Assembly (NCBI RefSeq): GCF_014648595.1
Contig: NZ_BMRK01000002.1
Location: 248,001 to 312,000 of the forward strand
Source of the DNA: Nocardioides luteus
GTDB lineage: Bacteria; Actinomycetota; Actinomycetes; Propionibacteriales; Nocardioidaceae
Direction: 5' to 3'
Length of the DNA stretch: 64,000 nucleotides
This document shows positions 1-7,118 of the stretch, in pieces. The position numbers and the translations under genes were made by a program. A model generated the notes under the pieces. The model was not told the origin of the DNA, made no database searches, and was given only the letters and a program-made list of their open reading frames with translations. Each line of letters begins with the position of its first letter. The stretch's first letter is position 1.

Positions 1-2
1 AA

Positions 3-707
3 CTCGGCCCCCGCCATGTGCTCCACCCGCTGCCCGAGCACCTCACCGTGGACGAGGCTGCCTGGACACTGCCGCTCGCCAACGCCGTCGACTGGACCCT
101 CGACGCCGGAGGCGTCGGCGCGGGGTCGAGGGTCGCCGTGATCGGCCCGGGCTACCACGGCCTCTCCTGCGTGGCCGCTGCGCTCGCCGGTGGCGCCGAG
201 ACCGTGATCGCGCTCGGACGGCGCTCCAGCGCCGGACGGCTCGACCTCGCTCGTCGGCTCGGGGCGACCGCCGAGCTCAACGACGAGACCGTCGTCGACC
301 TCGTTCGCGAGAAGTACGGCCCGCTCGACGCGGTCATCGACACGATCGGGGCTCCGCAGACGATGGCGACCGCCGTCCAGATGCTCGGGCGGTTCGGGGT
401 GCTGGTGATCGCCGGTCTCAGCGGCGGCGAGGCCGCCCTCGACCCGACCTCGATCGTGCGCAACCTGCTCACCGTGAGGGGCGTACGCGGCCGCTCCCCG
501 CAGGCCGTCACCCGCGCGATCGAGCTGCTCGCCGCGGGGACGACCGGCCTGGAGAGGATCCCGACCCACAACGTCCCCCTGGAGCAGGTCGGGCAGAGCC
601 TGCGCGACATGGACCAGGGCAGGGCTCCGCTCACCCCACATGTCGTGATCGACCCATGGATGCGGGCCGACCCGACCGCCTCCGAGACTACGAAGGAGAC
701 CCGATGA
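3..707 (+). CDS. Zinc-type (MDR) alcohol dehydrogenase, C-terminal part; 5' end outside window
   Basis: The reading frame is open to the left edge, so this is the last 234 residues of a longer medium-chain dehydrogenase/reductase (family length about 340-370). A Rossmann nucleotide-binding fold begins at VAVIGPGYHGLSCV, followed by a beta strand ending in ALGRRSS that would contact the NAD(P) ribose, and a typical LDAVIDTIGAP segment. The catalytic zinc half of the protein lies upstream and cannot be checked. It overlaps the next gene by ATGA (704-707), so the three genes up to 2169 form one operon. With an oxygenase reductase two genes on, it probably oxidises an alcohol or dihydrodiol intermediate of an aromatic or xenobiotic pathway; that role is inferred from context. 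Confidence 0.85.
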   Translation, partial: LGPRHVLHPLPEHLTVDEAAWTLPLANAVDWTLDAGGVGAGSRVAVIGPGYHGLSCVAAALAGGAETVIALGRRSSAGRLDLARRLGATAELNDETVVDLVREKYGPLDAVIDTIGAPQTMATAVQMLGRFGVLVIAGLSGGEAALDPTSIVRNLLTVRGVRGRSPQAVTRAIELLAAGTTGLERIPTHNVPLEQVGQSLRDMDQGRAPLTPHVVIDPWMRADPTASETTKETR

Positions 708-1216
708 ACCCCCTGCGCAGGTCCTATGAGGCCCGAGTGCTCGTCGTACCGCTCGGCCCCGGCAGCGCCCAGCTCGTCGAGGAGCTGCTGACGCTCGGCG
801 TCGAGGGTGTCCAGGTCCTGACCGGGCCGGACCCGGTCGAGGCGCTCACCGAGCCCCTCGGCGAGGACGCCTGGATGCCGCCGGCGCCGGCGAGCACCAC
901 CACCATCACCGAGTCGGCCGACATGGTCGTCCTGGTCGGCACCGACCTCACCCAGGTGCCCGAGCCGGTCGTCCGTGAGGTGTGCACCGCGGCCCGTGAG
1001 GGCGGCGACCTCATCGCCGCCGTCCTGGTCGCCCCCGAGCACTGGGAGGAGCCCGCCGGCGCCTCCGCGATGGTCACGCTCCGCCAAGAGGTCGACATGC
1101 TGGTCTCCGTACGCGGCCCCGAGCTGCTCGCCGCGCTGCTCGACGTCCTTCGCGGGGGCGCGCGCACCGAGGACCACCCCGAAGTCGCGGCGCAGCCGGC
1201 GGAGGTGTCGGCATGA
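704..1216 (+). CDS. Small protein resembling the C-terminal part of an FtsZ/tubulin GTPase domain, in an oxygenase operon
   Basis: 170 residues, starting at ATG 704 inside an ATGA overlap with a GGAG box upstream; a longer in-frame start at 656 lacks a ribosome site. I see no catalytic motif. Residues from about 70 on (ADMVVLVGTDLT, then a helix, then LIAAVLVAP and TLRQEVDMLVSVRGPELL) follow the order of the second half of the FtsZ GTPase domain, where a strand giving VVTKPF is followed by GI..L....D.LI.IPND. The GTP-binding GGGTGTG tubulin loop is not visible, so it should not be an active GTPase. It sits between a dehydrogenase and a 2Fe-2S reductase and is likely an accessory factor of that oxygenase system. 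Fold assignment is by eye and uncertain. Confidence 0.7.
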   Translation: MNPLRRSYEARVLVVPLGPGSAQLVEELLTLGVEGVQVLTGPDPVEALTEPLGEDAWMPPAPASTTTITESADMVVLVGTDLTQVPEPVVREVCTAAREGGDLIAAVLVAPEHWEEPAGASAMVTLRQEVDMLVSVRGPELLAALLDVLRGGARTEDHPEVAAQPAEVSA

Positions 1217-2169
1217 CCGGCGAGGAGCAGGACTTCTTCGAGGTCACCGTGCGGCAGGCCCGGCTGGAGGCCGACGGTGTCATCTCGCTCGAACTGGTGC
1301 CGGACAGCGGCCTGCTGCCGGCCTACGAGCCCGGATCCCATCTCGACATCGAGCTACCCTCCGGCACCGTCCGGCAGTACAGCCTCTGCAGCCCGCCGTC
1401 CGACCTGAGCTTCTACCGGATCGCGGTCCTTCGCGAGCCCGAGGGGCGCGGCGGCTCGATGGAGGTCCACGAGACGGCGCTGGTCGGCAGCCGGGTGCGG
1501 ATCCGCGGGCCCCGCAACCACTTCCCCCTGGAGCCGTCGCCGCGCTACCTCTTCATCGCCGGCGGCATCGGCATCACTCCTATGCTCGCGATGGTCATCC
1601 GCGCCGAGCGCGAGAGGTCGCCGTACGAGCTGGTCTACGTAGGCCGCCACCTCGAGACGATGGCTTTTCGCGAGAAGCTCGCGACCGGTCCCCACGTGAA
1701 GGTGCTGGTCAGCTCGGAGACCGGACGCCCCGACCTCGCCGCTCTCGTCGACGGGGTCACCGACGACACCCTCGTCTACGCGTGCGGCCCCGTCTCGATG
1801 CTCAAGGAGCTCGAGGAGGTCTGCGAGAAGGCGGGCCGCGCCGACCAGCTGCGGGTGGAGAAGTTCGCCTCCGACGGCGAGGCGCTCGCCGAGGCGTCGA
1901 CCGGCGACTCCTTCGAGGTCGAGCTCGCCAGGTCCGGCAAGGTCCTCACCGTGGGCCCCGAGCAGGGTCTTCTCGAGACGATCCAGGACCACTGCGACAT
2001 CATGACCTCCTGCGAGGACGGCTTCTGCGGCACCTGCGAGACCCGGGTGCTGGCTGGTGACCCGGAGCATCACGACACGATCCTCAACGAGAAGGAGCGG
2101 GCCGCCGGCAAGACGATGATGGTCTGTGTCGGGCGTTCGAAGAGCCCTCGCCTGGTGCTCGACCTCTGA
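1213..2169 (+). CDS. Phthalate-dioxygenase-reductase (PDR/VanB) type oxidoreductase, FMN + NADH + 2Fe-2S
   Basis: 318 residues, the normal length of the family. Domains in order: FAD/FMN-binding barrel (about 8-105, with the RQYSLCSPP flavin motif), NAD-binding domain (about 106-225, IAGGIGITPMLAM and VYACGPVSML), and a C-terminal plant-type 2Fe-2S ferredoxin domain (about 230-318) with cysteines in CEDGFCGTC and the distal cysteine in MMVCVGRS. It passes electrons from NADH through flavin and 2Fe-2S to a terminal oxygenase, such as a Rieske demethylase or ring hydroxylase. No oxygenase component is in the window, so it probably lies upstream of base 1. The ATGA overlap at 1213-1216 puts it in the same operon as the two genes before it. 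Confidence 0.93.
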   Translation: MTGEEQDFFEVTVRQARLEADGVISLELVPDSGLLPAYEPGSHLDIELPSGTVRQYSLCSPPSDLSFYRIAVLREPEGRGGSMEVHETALVGSRVRIRGPRNHFPLEPSPRYLFIAGGIGITPMLAMVIRAERERSPYELVYVGRHLETMAFREKLATGPHVKVLVSSETGRPDLAALVDGVTDDTLVYACGPVSMLKELEEVCEKAGRADQLRVEKFASDGEALAEASTGDSFEVELARSGKVLTVGPEQGLLETIQDHCDIMTSCEDGFCGTCETRVLAGDPEHHDTILNEKERAAGKTMMVCVGRSKSPRLVLDL

Positions 2170-2192
2170 CCGGTTCACTGACCGGTCGATGG

Positions 2193-2972
2193 CTACGAGG
2201 AGGCGGAGGCCAGCTCCGCCTCGATGGCGCGGGTGGTGACGAGCAGCTCCGGGAGGATCTCCTCGCGCATCTGCTCCACTGAAGTGCGGTTGACGTGGGT
2301 GGCGACGTTGACCGCGGCGAGGGCGCGGCCGTCCGGCCCGTGGACGGGCGCCGCGATCGAACGCAGCGTCGGGTCGATCTCCTGGTCGGTGATGGCGAAG
2401 CCGTCCTCGCCCGCCTGGGCGATCCGACGGGCCAGCTCGTCGGGGTCGACCGCCGTGCGTCCGGTGAGCGGCTCGGCATGCAGATGCTCGAGGTAGTCGT
2501 GCAGCGCTTCCGCATCGAGGTCGGCGAGCAGCACCCGTCCGCTGGACATGGCATACGCCGGCATTCGTGTGCCCACCGCGATGTTGACCGTCATCATCCG
2601 GTCGGCCTTGACGCGGTCGACGTAGACGACGGTGTCGTCGTCGAGCACGGTGAGCGAGCAGGTGTCGCGCACCCGCTCGGCGAGGGCGGTCAGGTGCGGA
2701 TGGAGCCGGGGGAGCCCGAGCCCCTCCAGATAGGCGTCACCGAGCTCCATCACCTTGGGCCGCAGCTGGAAGGTGCGGCCGTCGGTGCGGACGTACCCCA
2801 CTCGTTCCAGGGTGAGCAACAGCCGTCGTGCGGTGGCGCGGGAGGTGTCGGCGAGGGACGCCACCTCGGCCAGCGACAGGGGATGCTCAGCGTCGCTGAG
2901 GATGCCGATCACGTCCAGGCCGCGCAGCAGTGAGGCGACGATCTCCTCACCCTTCGGACTGGTCGTCGGCAT
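2193..2972 (-). CDS. IclR-family regulator, PcaR/PcaU-like
   Basis: 259 residues with the N-terminal winged helix-turn-helix (about 10-75, LAEVASLADTSRATARRLLLTL) and the C-terminal effector domain (about 85-250). The run VGTRMPAYAMSSGRVLLA is the signature seen in IclR members of the PcaR/PcaU/PobR group, which respond to aromatic acids such as protocatechuate or 4-hydroxybenzoate. It is convergent with the reductase operon, 23 bases apart, and could control it. A TAGGGT box lies 6 bases before the ATG, so the transcript is probably leaderless, and that box lies inside a palindrome (2975-2989), suggesting autoregulation. The effector is unknown. Confidence 0.92.
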   Translation of the reverse strand: MPTTSPKGEEIVASLLRGLDVIGILSDAEHPLSLAEVASLADTSRATARRLLLTLERVGYVRTDGRTFQLRPKVMELGDAYLEGLGLPRLHPHLTALAERVRDTCSLTVLDDDTVVYVDRVKADRMMTVNIAVGTRMPAYAMSSGRVLLADLDAEALHDYLEHLHAEPLTGRTAVDPDELARRIAQAGEDGFAITDQEIDPTLRSIAAPVHGPDGRALAAVNVATHVNRTSVEQMREEILPELLVTTRAIEAELASASS

Positions 2973-2974
2973 GG

Positions 2975-2989
2975 TCCGACCCTATCGGA
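2975..2989. promoter_or_regulatory. Palindrome over the iclR promoter
   Basis: TCCGA and TCGGA arms flank the 5-base spacer CCCTA. Read on the minus strand, the spacer and its neighbours give the -10-like TAGGGT, 6 bases before the regulator's ATG at 2972. A protein bound here would block the promoter, which fits IclR autoregulation. Binding is inferred. Confidence 0.5.
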
Positions 2990-2992
2990 ACT

Positions 2993-3037
2993 GGCACAGC
3001 CACCGATGCGCTCACAGTGAGCATCGGTGGCTGTGCC
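2993..3037 (-). terminator. Long hairpin between cutinase and iclR
   Basis: A 15-bp perfect stem (GGCACAGCCACCGAT with its complement) closed by a further 6-bp stem GCTCAC/GTGAGC after a 2-base bulge. It lies 30 bases downstream of the cutinase stop on the minus strand and upstream of the iclR promoter, so it most likely ends the cutinase transcript. No T tract is seen, as is usual in high-GC actinobacteria. Confidence 0.7.
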
Positions 3038-3066
3038 GAGGGGTGCGGATGTGGTTCGTCGACGGA

Positions 3067-3930
3067 TCAGTCCGGGCAGGTGTTGCGGTAGTCGGACAGG
3101 TTGATCGAGGACGGCGCCGGGCAGAGGAACTGCGAGTAGCGGGTGTCCTCGTCGAGGTACCTCTTCATCCAGGTGACGAAGAGCCGGCCCTGCCAGTCGT
3201 CATCGGTGTTGGCGATGAGGTGGTCGGCGTTGTTGATCTCGCCGTACGCCTTCTCCGATGCCCCGGTGGCCGAGGTGTAGAACGGGATCGAGTGGGTGGC
3301 GACCGGGGCGATCGTGTCCAGCTCGGCGCCGATGATCATGGTGGGGATCCGGATGCCCGGCCAGGTCTTGTCGGTGTGCCACGGCTGCAGCGCGACCGCG
3401 GCCTTGATCGAGGAGTCCTGGTTGGCGGCCTCGAGCGTGCCACCACCACCCATGGAGTGGCCCGAAACCGCGATCCGGTTCTCGTCCAACCGCGAGGCGA
3501 CCGCCGATGAGGCGTCCTCCTTCAGGTAGTCGACCGCCGCCAGGATCTGCTGACCGCGGCTGCCGGGCTGGTCGAGACGGGTGTTGGTATCGATCGCGAA
3601 GACGACGAAGCCGTGCGACGCGACCCGCCTGGCGACCGAGGCGTACATCGAGGACGAGGCCGTGTACCCGGGGGCGAGCACGATCCCGCCGTACGTCCCC
3701 TCGGAGGTGGAGGTGGGGTAGTAGATCGTTCCGCCGCCGAAGCCCAGGACCAGCGAGGAGACCGAGGTCGAGGCGAGGGAGAACGTGCCGTTGTCGAGGA
3801 GACTGGAAGCCGTCGGGTCCGGTCCACGCTCGTAGGGGCTCTCCGCTTCGGCCGGCGCGACCAGTCCGAAGATGGGGAGGGTGATGGCCGCAGCGACCGC
3901 GGCGATTCTGAGGGAGAGTGATCTGAGCAC
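3067..3930 (-). CDS. Secreted cutinase / polyester hydrolase of the PET-hydrolase type
   Basis: 287 residues: signal peptide about 1-29 (cleavage near AEA-E) and one alpha/beta-hydrolase domain closely resembling Thermobifida cutinases. Ser159 lies in GHSMG, Asp205 in AELDTIAP and His237 in NADHL, giving the catalytic triad. Tyr89 (PGYT) and Met160 form the oxyanion hole, and Trp184 (QPWH) is the aromatic clamp of these enzymes. Cys270 and Cys285 match the C-terminal disulfide. His213 (VATHSIPF) is the residue of thermophilic cutinases rather than the Ser of Ideonella PETase, and Leu238 replaces Phe or Ser next to the catalytic His. Start is GTG 3930 with AAGGAG upstream. Expected to hydrolyse cutin, triglycerides and possibly synthetic polyesters outside the cell; activity on PET is untested inference. 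Confidence 0.92.
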   Translation of the reverse strand: MLRSLSLRIAAVAAAITLPIFGLVAPAEAESPYERGPDPTASSLLDNGTFSLASTSVSSLVLGFGGGTIYYPTSTSEGTYGGIVLAPGYTASSSMYASVARRVASHGFVVFAIDTNTRLDQPGSRGQQILAAVDYLKEDASSAVASRLDENRIAVSGHSMGGGGTLEAANQDSSIKAAVALQPWHTDKTWPGIRIPTMIIGAELDTIAPVATHSIPFYTSATGASEKAYGEINNADHLIANTDDDWQGRLFVTWMKRYLDEDTRYSQFLCPAPSSINLSDYRNTCPD

Positions 3931-4037
3931 CGAGCCTGCTCCTTCGTCCGTCCGGCCCCGGACTGTCCGGGGTTCCGGTTGCTACTCGAAGGTAGGGGGG
4001 CGGATCGCCGCCCGGCACCGGCACGGATGCAGAACCT

Positions 4038-4058
4038 TTTTGTGCGGTTTACACAAAA
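4038..4058. promoter_or_regulatory. AT-rich inverted repeat upstream of the cutinase gene
   Basis: TTTTGTG and CACAAAA arms (7 bp, perfect) around a 7-base spacer, about 110 bases before the cutinase start. It stands out in a GC-rich background and could be an operator for cutinase expression; no cognate regulator is identified. Confidence 0.4.
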
Positions 4059-4063
4059 CGACA

Positions 4064-4102
4064 CCCGACGGTGTACGCAGCGGGGCTGCGCACACCGTCG
4101 GG
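4064..4102 (-). terminator. Terminator of the LPMO-chitinase gene
   Basis: CCCGACGGTGT pairs perfectly with ACACCGTCGGG, with further inner pairing GCAG/CTGC. It begins 36 bases after the chitinase stop on the minus strand. Confidence 0.75.
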
Positions 4103-4137
4103 ACTGTGCACTCGGTGACCGACCTCGTCGAGGCGGG

Positions 4138-5307
4138 TCAGCAGGACAGGTTGCCGCCCGGGTCGACCCCGAGCAGCGAGGTGATCTCGGTGTAGTTGTC
4201 GATGCGACTCTGGACCTGGCCCGGGTTGGCGCCGTCGCACTCGAGGGTGCCGTTGATGGCCCGGATGGTCTCACCGAAACCGTGGCCGTCGACCATCGCG
4301 GTGTGCGGGGTCATCGTGCCCGGACCGCTCTGGGTGTTCCAGTACCAGAGCCCGGTCATCCAGGCGACCGCCGGATCGGTGGCGACCAGGTTCGGGTTGT
4401 TGAGCAGATCGATGCCGAGCGCGTCTCCAGCCGCCTTGTAGTTGAAGTTCCAGCTCAGCTGGACCGGGCCGCGGCCGTAGTACTGGTCGTTGCCCGCCGG
4501 GCAGCCGTAGGACTGGTTCGGGTCGCAGTAGTGGGGGTAGTTGGCCTCGTTCTGCTCGACGACGTAGAGCAGGTCACCGGTCTCGTGGGCGACGTTCGCG
4601 ATGAACGCGGCGGCCTCCCGCTTCTGGGTGGCCTCGTCGCCGGCGTTGGTGAACTCCGGGTAGGCGCTGAGCGCCTCGACCAGACCGGCGTAGGTGTAGA
4701 AGGGGTTGCGGTTGGGGAAGAGCTGGTCGAACTGCTGCTCGCTGACCGGGAACTCGTCGGCGACCGGCTCCGGCGACTCGGGATCGGTGGCGGAGCCGCC
4801 GATGTTCACATCGATGCAGGCGTAGAAGGCGTTGGCGGTGTCGGCGACGTTCCACACGGCGAGGACCGTCTGGCGGCCGGTGTAGGAGCCGAAGTCGACC
4901 TGGTGCTCGACGGTGGCGGGCGGCTGGGCACCGCCGTCGTCGAACTCGGCGATCTTGTCGTCGCCGATGAAGTACTGCCACGTGCTGGTGCTGTGCCGGG
5001 CGCTCAGCGACCAGGTGAAGGTCTGGGTGGAGCCGACAGGGGTGGCCCGCCAGCCCTTGGAGTCGTCGTCGAGCTCAGCGAAGCGGGAGTTGCCGCCGGA
5101 GCAGCTGGTCAGACCCTTCGGGCCCTCGACACTCTGCGGTTCGTACTTGATGTCGCCGCAGTCGACGGTGCCGGCAGCACACTGGGCCTGCCTGCTCGGG
5201 GGGTTCGAGATGTAGCCGTGCGCACTTGCGGGGCTCGTCGGCAGCATGGCCAGGACGGGCGCCAGCAAGATCCCGCCGAGAACGGCGATCTTCGTTGTAG
5301 TACGCAT
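4138..5307 (-). CDS. Secreted AA10 lytic polysaccharide monooxygenase fused to a GH19 chitinase
   Basis: 389 residues. A signal peptide (1-29, ends ASA) leaves His30 as the new N-terminus, required for the copper histidine brace of LPMOs. The AA10 domain (30 to about 169) has His105 as second brace residue and Phe161 (NAFYAC) in the axial position. A short acidic, Pro-rich linker (about 170-184) leads to a GH19 domain (about 185-389) with general acid Glu242 (AHETG) and Glu251 nine residues later, the spacing of bacterial ChiC-type enzymes, and YYGRGPVQLSW in the substrate cleft. The oxidative and hydrolytic activities would attack crystalline chitin together. It is divergent from a ROK regulator, a family that often senses GlcNAc or chitobiose. 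No carbohydrate-binding module is seen. Confidence 0.93.
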   Translation of the reverse strand: MRTTTKIAVLGGILLAPVLAMLPTSPASAHGYISNPPSRQAQCAAGTVDCGDIKYEPQSVEGPKGLTSCSGGNSRFAELDDDSKGWRATPVGSTQTFTWSLSARHSTSTWQYFIGDDKIAEFDDGGAQPPATVEHQVDFGSYTGRQTVLAVWNVADTANAFYACIDVNIGGSATDPESPEPVADEFPVSEQQFDQLFPNRNPFYTYAGLVEALSAYPEFTNAGDEATQKREAAAFIANVAHETGDLLYVVEQNEANYPHYCDPNQSYGCPAGNDQYYGRGPVQLSWNFNYKAAGDALGIDLLNNPNLVATDPAVAWMTGLWYWNTQSGPGTMTPHTAMVDGHGFGETIRAINGTLECDGANPGQVQSRIDNYTEITSLLGVDPGGNLSC

Positions 5308-5353
5308 TCCAAGCTCCTAGAGGGGGTTGAGATGGATGGCGATGGAAGCCCCA

Positions 5354-5372
5354 CTGTAAGGTTCCTTTACAG
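5354..5372. promoter_or_regulatory. Inverted repeat in the chitinase/ROK divergent promoter
   Basis: CTGTAA and TTACAG, perfect 6-bp arms with a 7-base spacer, about 50 bases before the chitinase start and 100 before the ROK start. The position and AT-rich character suit a ROK operator. The surrounding region also carries an AATTGTTAAGTT stretch at about 5419-5430. Confidence 0.45.
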
Positions 5373-5472
5373 TTACCGTCTAGACCCAAAATGGACAGCG
5401 TCCGGCACGAGACCTGCAATTGTTAAGTTGGTTTTCCGTACGCCACCCTCCCCCTCGAAAGGAGCGCCGCCG

Positions 5473-6633
5473 ATGTCGAAAGCACCCAAGACACACCTGA
5501 TCCGCGACACCAACGACCGTGCGGCGCTCGACCTGATGCTCGCCAACGGCCCGGTGACGAAGACCCGGCTCGGTGAGCTGGTCGGCCTCTCGAAGGTGAC
5601 CGCGGGACAGTTGCTGACCCGCCTGGGCGAGCGCGGTCTGGTCGAGGTGGTCGGGTCGCAGCAGGGCGGTCGCGGGCCCAACGCGGCGCTCTACGGCGTG
5701 GTCCCGTCGGCCGGTTACGTCGCAGCCCTCCACATCGGCCCCGACCGCATCACCGCCTCGGTCGCCGACATCACCGGCAACGAGCTGGCCACCGGCGCCC
5801 TGGACCCCCGCGAGTCCTCCGACCCGGTCGAGGCGGTGCGGGCCACCGTCGCCGGCGCCACCCGGAGCGCCGGCATCACCATGTCGCAGCTGCGCTGCCT
5901 CTCGATCGGTACGCCGGGGATGATCGACCCACGCACCGGCGACATCCGCTTCGCCAACGACCTCCCCGACTGGCGCGCGGGCGTCCTGGAGGAGCTCCGC
6001 CGCAGCTTCCAGCGTCCGATAATGATCGAGAACGACGTCAACCTGGCCGGGCTGGCCGAGCAGTCCGCCGGCGCGTCCCACGGCGTCAAGGACTCCGTGC
6101 TCGCCTGGATCGACCGCGGCCTCGGCCTCGCGGTGATCGTCGACGGCCGGCTCCACCGCGGCGCCGGCGGTGGCGCCGGCGAGATCGGCTACCTGGCGAT
6201 TCCCGGCGCCTCCACCCCGCACGGCTCCGACAGCCCGCAGCACGCCGCCTTCCAGTCCCTGGTCAGCGTCGAGGCGATGGACACCCTGGCCCGCGCGTTC
6301 GGGCTGCGCGGCAGCGGCGTCGACTGCGTGAAGACGGCGGTCGAGGGCGACCCCGACGCCGAGCCCTTCCTCGACGAGCTGGCCCGGCGCCTCGCGCTCG
6401 GCCTCGCCGGCATCTGTGTGGTGCTCGACCCCGAGCTGTGCGTGCTCGCGGGCGAGATCGGGCAGGCCGGCGGCGCGGTGCTGGCCAACCGCGTCCAGAA
6501 GGCGATCGCGTCGCTCGGCCCCAACGTGCCCACCGTCGTGGCCAGCAGGATCTCCGGCGACCCGGTGCTCCGCGGCGCCCTGCAGATGGGCCTCGACACC
6601 GCCCGCGACGAGGTCTTCTCCAGCCAGGGCTGA
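5473..6633 (+). CDS. ROK-family transcriptional regulator (NagC/XylR-like)
   Basis: 386 residues. An N-terminal helix-turn-helix (about 12-70, VTKTRLGELVGLSKVTAGQLLTRL) is followed by a ROK sugar-binding domain with GTPGMIDPRTG, IENDVNLAGLAE and the GAGEIGY core. The usual zinc-binding CxCGxxGC cysteine cluster is missing: the corresponding segment (IPGASTPHGSDS) has no cysteines, so metal-stabilised sugar binding may be altered. Start chosen at ATG 5473 with GGAG at -10; the frame is open far upstream but no other start has a ribosome site. Divergent from the chitinase, which it probably represses until chito-sugars are present. Confidence 0.9.
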   Translation: MSKAPKTHLIRDTNDRAALDLMLANGPVTKTRLGELVGLSKVTAGQLLTRLGERGLVEVVGSQQGGRGPNAALYGVVPSAGYVAALHIGPDRITASVADITGNELATGALDPRESSDPVEAVRATVAGATRSAGITMSQLRCLSIGTPGMIDPRTGDIRFANDLPDWRAGVLEELRRSFQRPIMIENDVNLAGLAEQSAGASHGVKDSVLAWIDRGLGLAVIVDGRLHRGAGGGAGEIGYLAIPGASTPHGSDSPQHAAFQSLVSVEAMDTLARAFGLRGSGVDCVKTAVEGDPDAEPFLDELARRLALGLAGICVVLDPELCVLAGEIGQAGGAVLANRVQKAIASLGPNVPTVVASRISGDPVLRGALQMGLDTARDEVFSSQG

Positions 6634-6707
6634 CCCCGACGAGCCTCCGGCAGCGATCAGGGGAACGCCCGATGCCATAGGTACCGCGGCTACATATCGT
6701 CGCCGGT

Positions 6708-7118
6708 ATGACCACACAGACGGGCGTACGCCGACCCCGCATCAGCCTCTTCTGCTTCCGCGCAGTCGCAGCGCTGACGGCGCTCTTCGCGATCGGGCAA
6801 CCGATCTTCATCGGCTCCTACTTCGCCGGCACGTTCGAGGCGCTGGGGCTCCACTCCGCCGGCGCGGTCTTCCTGCAGGGACTGAGCCTGCTGATCCTGG
6901 CCGCCAGCGTGGCCGTCGTCGTGATGCGGGGCCGCTGGTGGTTCCTCACCGGGTCGGTCGCGCTCTTCCTCCTCATCCACACCCAGGCGACCCTCGGCTA
7001 CGTCCGCGCCCTCCAGTGGCACGTTCCGATCGGTGTCGTCACGGTCGCCGTGGCGGTCGGCCTGGCCATAGCCTCGTTCCGGCGCGGCGCCGGCAGCCCG
7101 CGGGAGGGCCGGCGATGA
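6708..7118 (+). CDS. Four-helix membrane protein of unknown function
   Basis: 136 residues with four predicted hydrophobic segments (about 13-35, 45-67, 75-92, 100-122) and a basic C-terminal tail. No catalytic motif is recognised. It overlaps the following multicopper oxidase gene by ATGA (7115-7118), so both are co-transcribed. A helper role for the oxidase, such as anchoring or electron or copper handling, is possible but only inferred from the coupling. Confidence 0.75.
   Translation: MTTQTGVRRPRISLFCFRAVAALTALFAIGQPIFIGSYFAGTFEALGLHSAGAVFLQGLSLLILAASVAVVVMRGRWWFLTGSVALFLLIHTQATLGYVRALQWHVPIGVVTVAVAVGLAIASFRRGAGSPREGRR

Noticed and set aside
3979-5472. Upstream in-frame extension of the ROK gene (open for about 500 codons)
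   Set aside because: It runs antisense through the LPMO-chitinase gene, has no ribosome site and no family pattern; only the part from ATG 5473 is the ROK protein.
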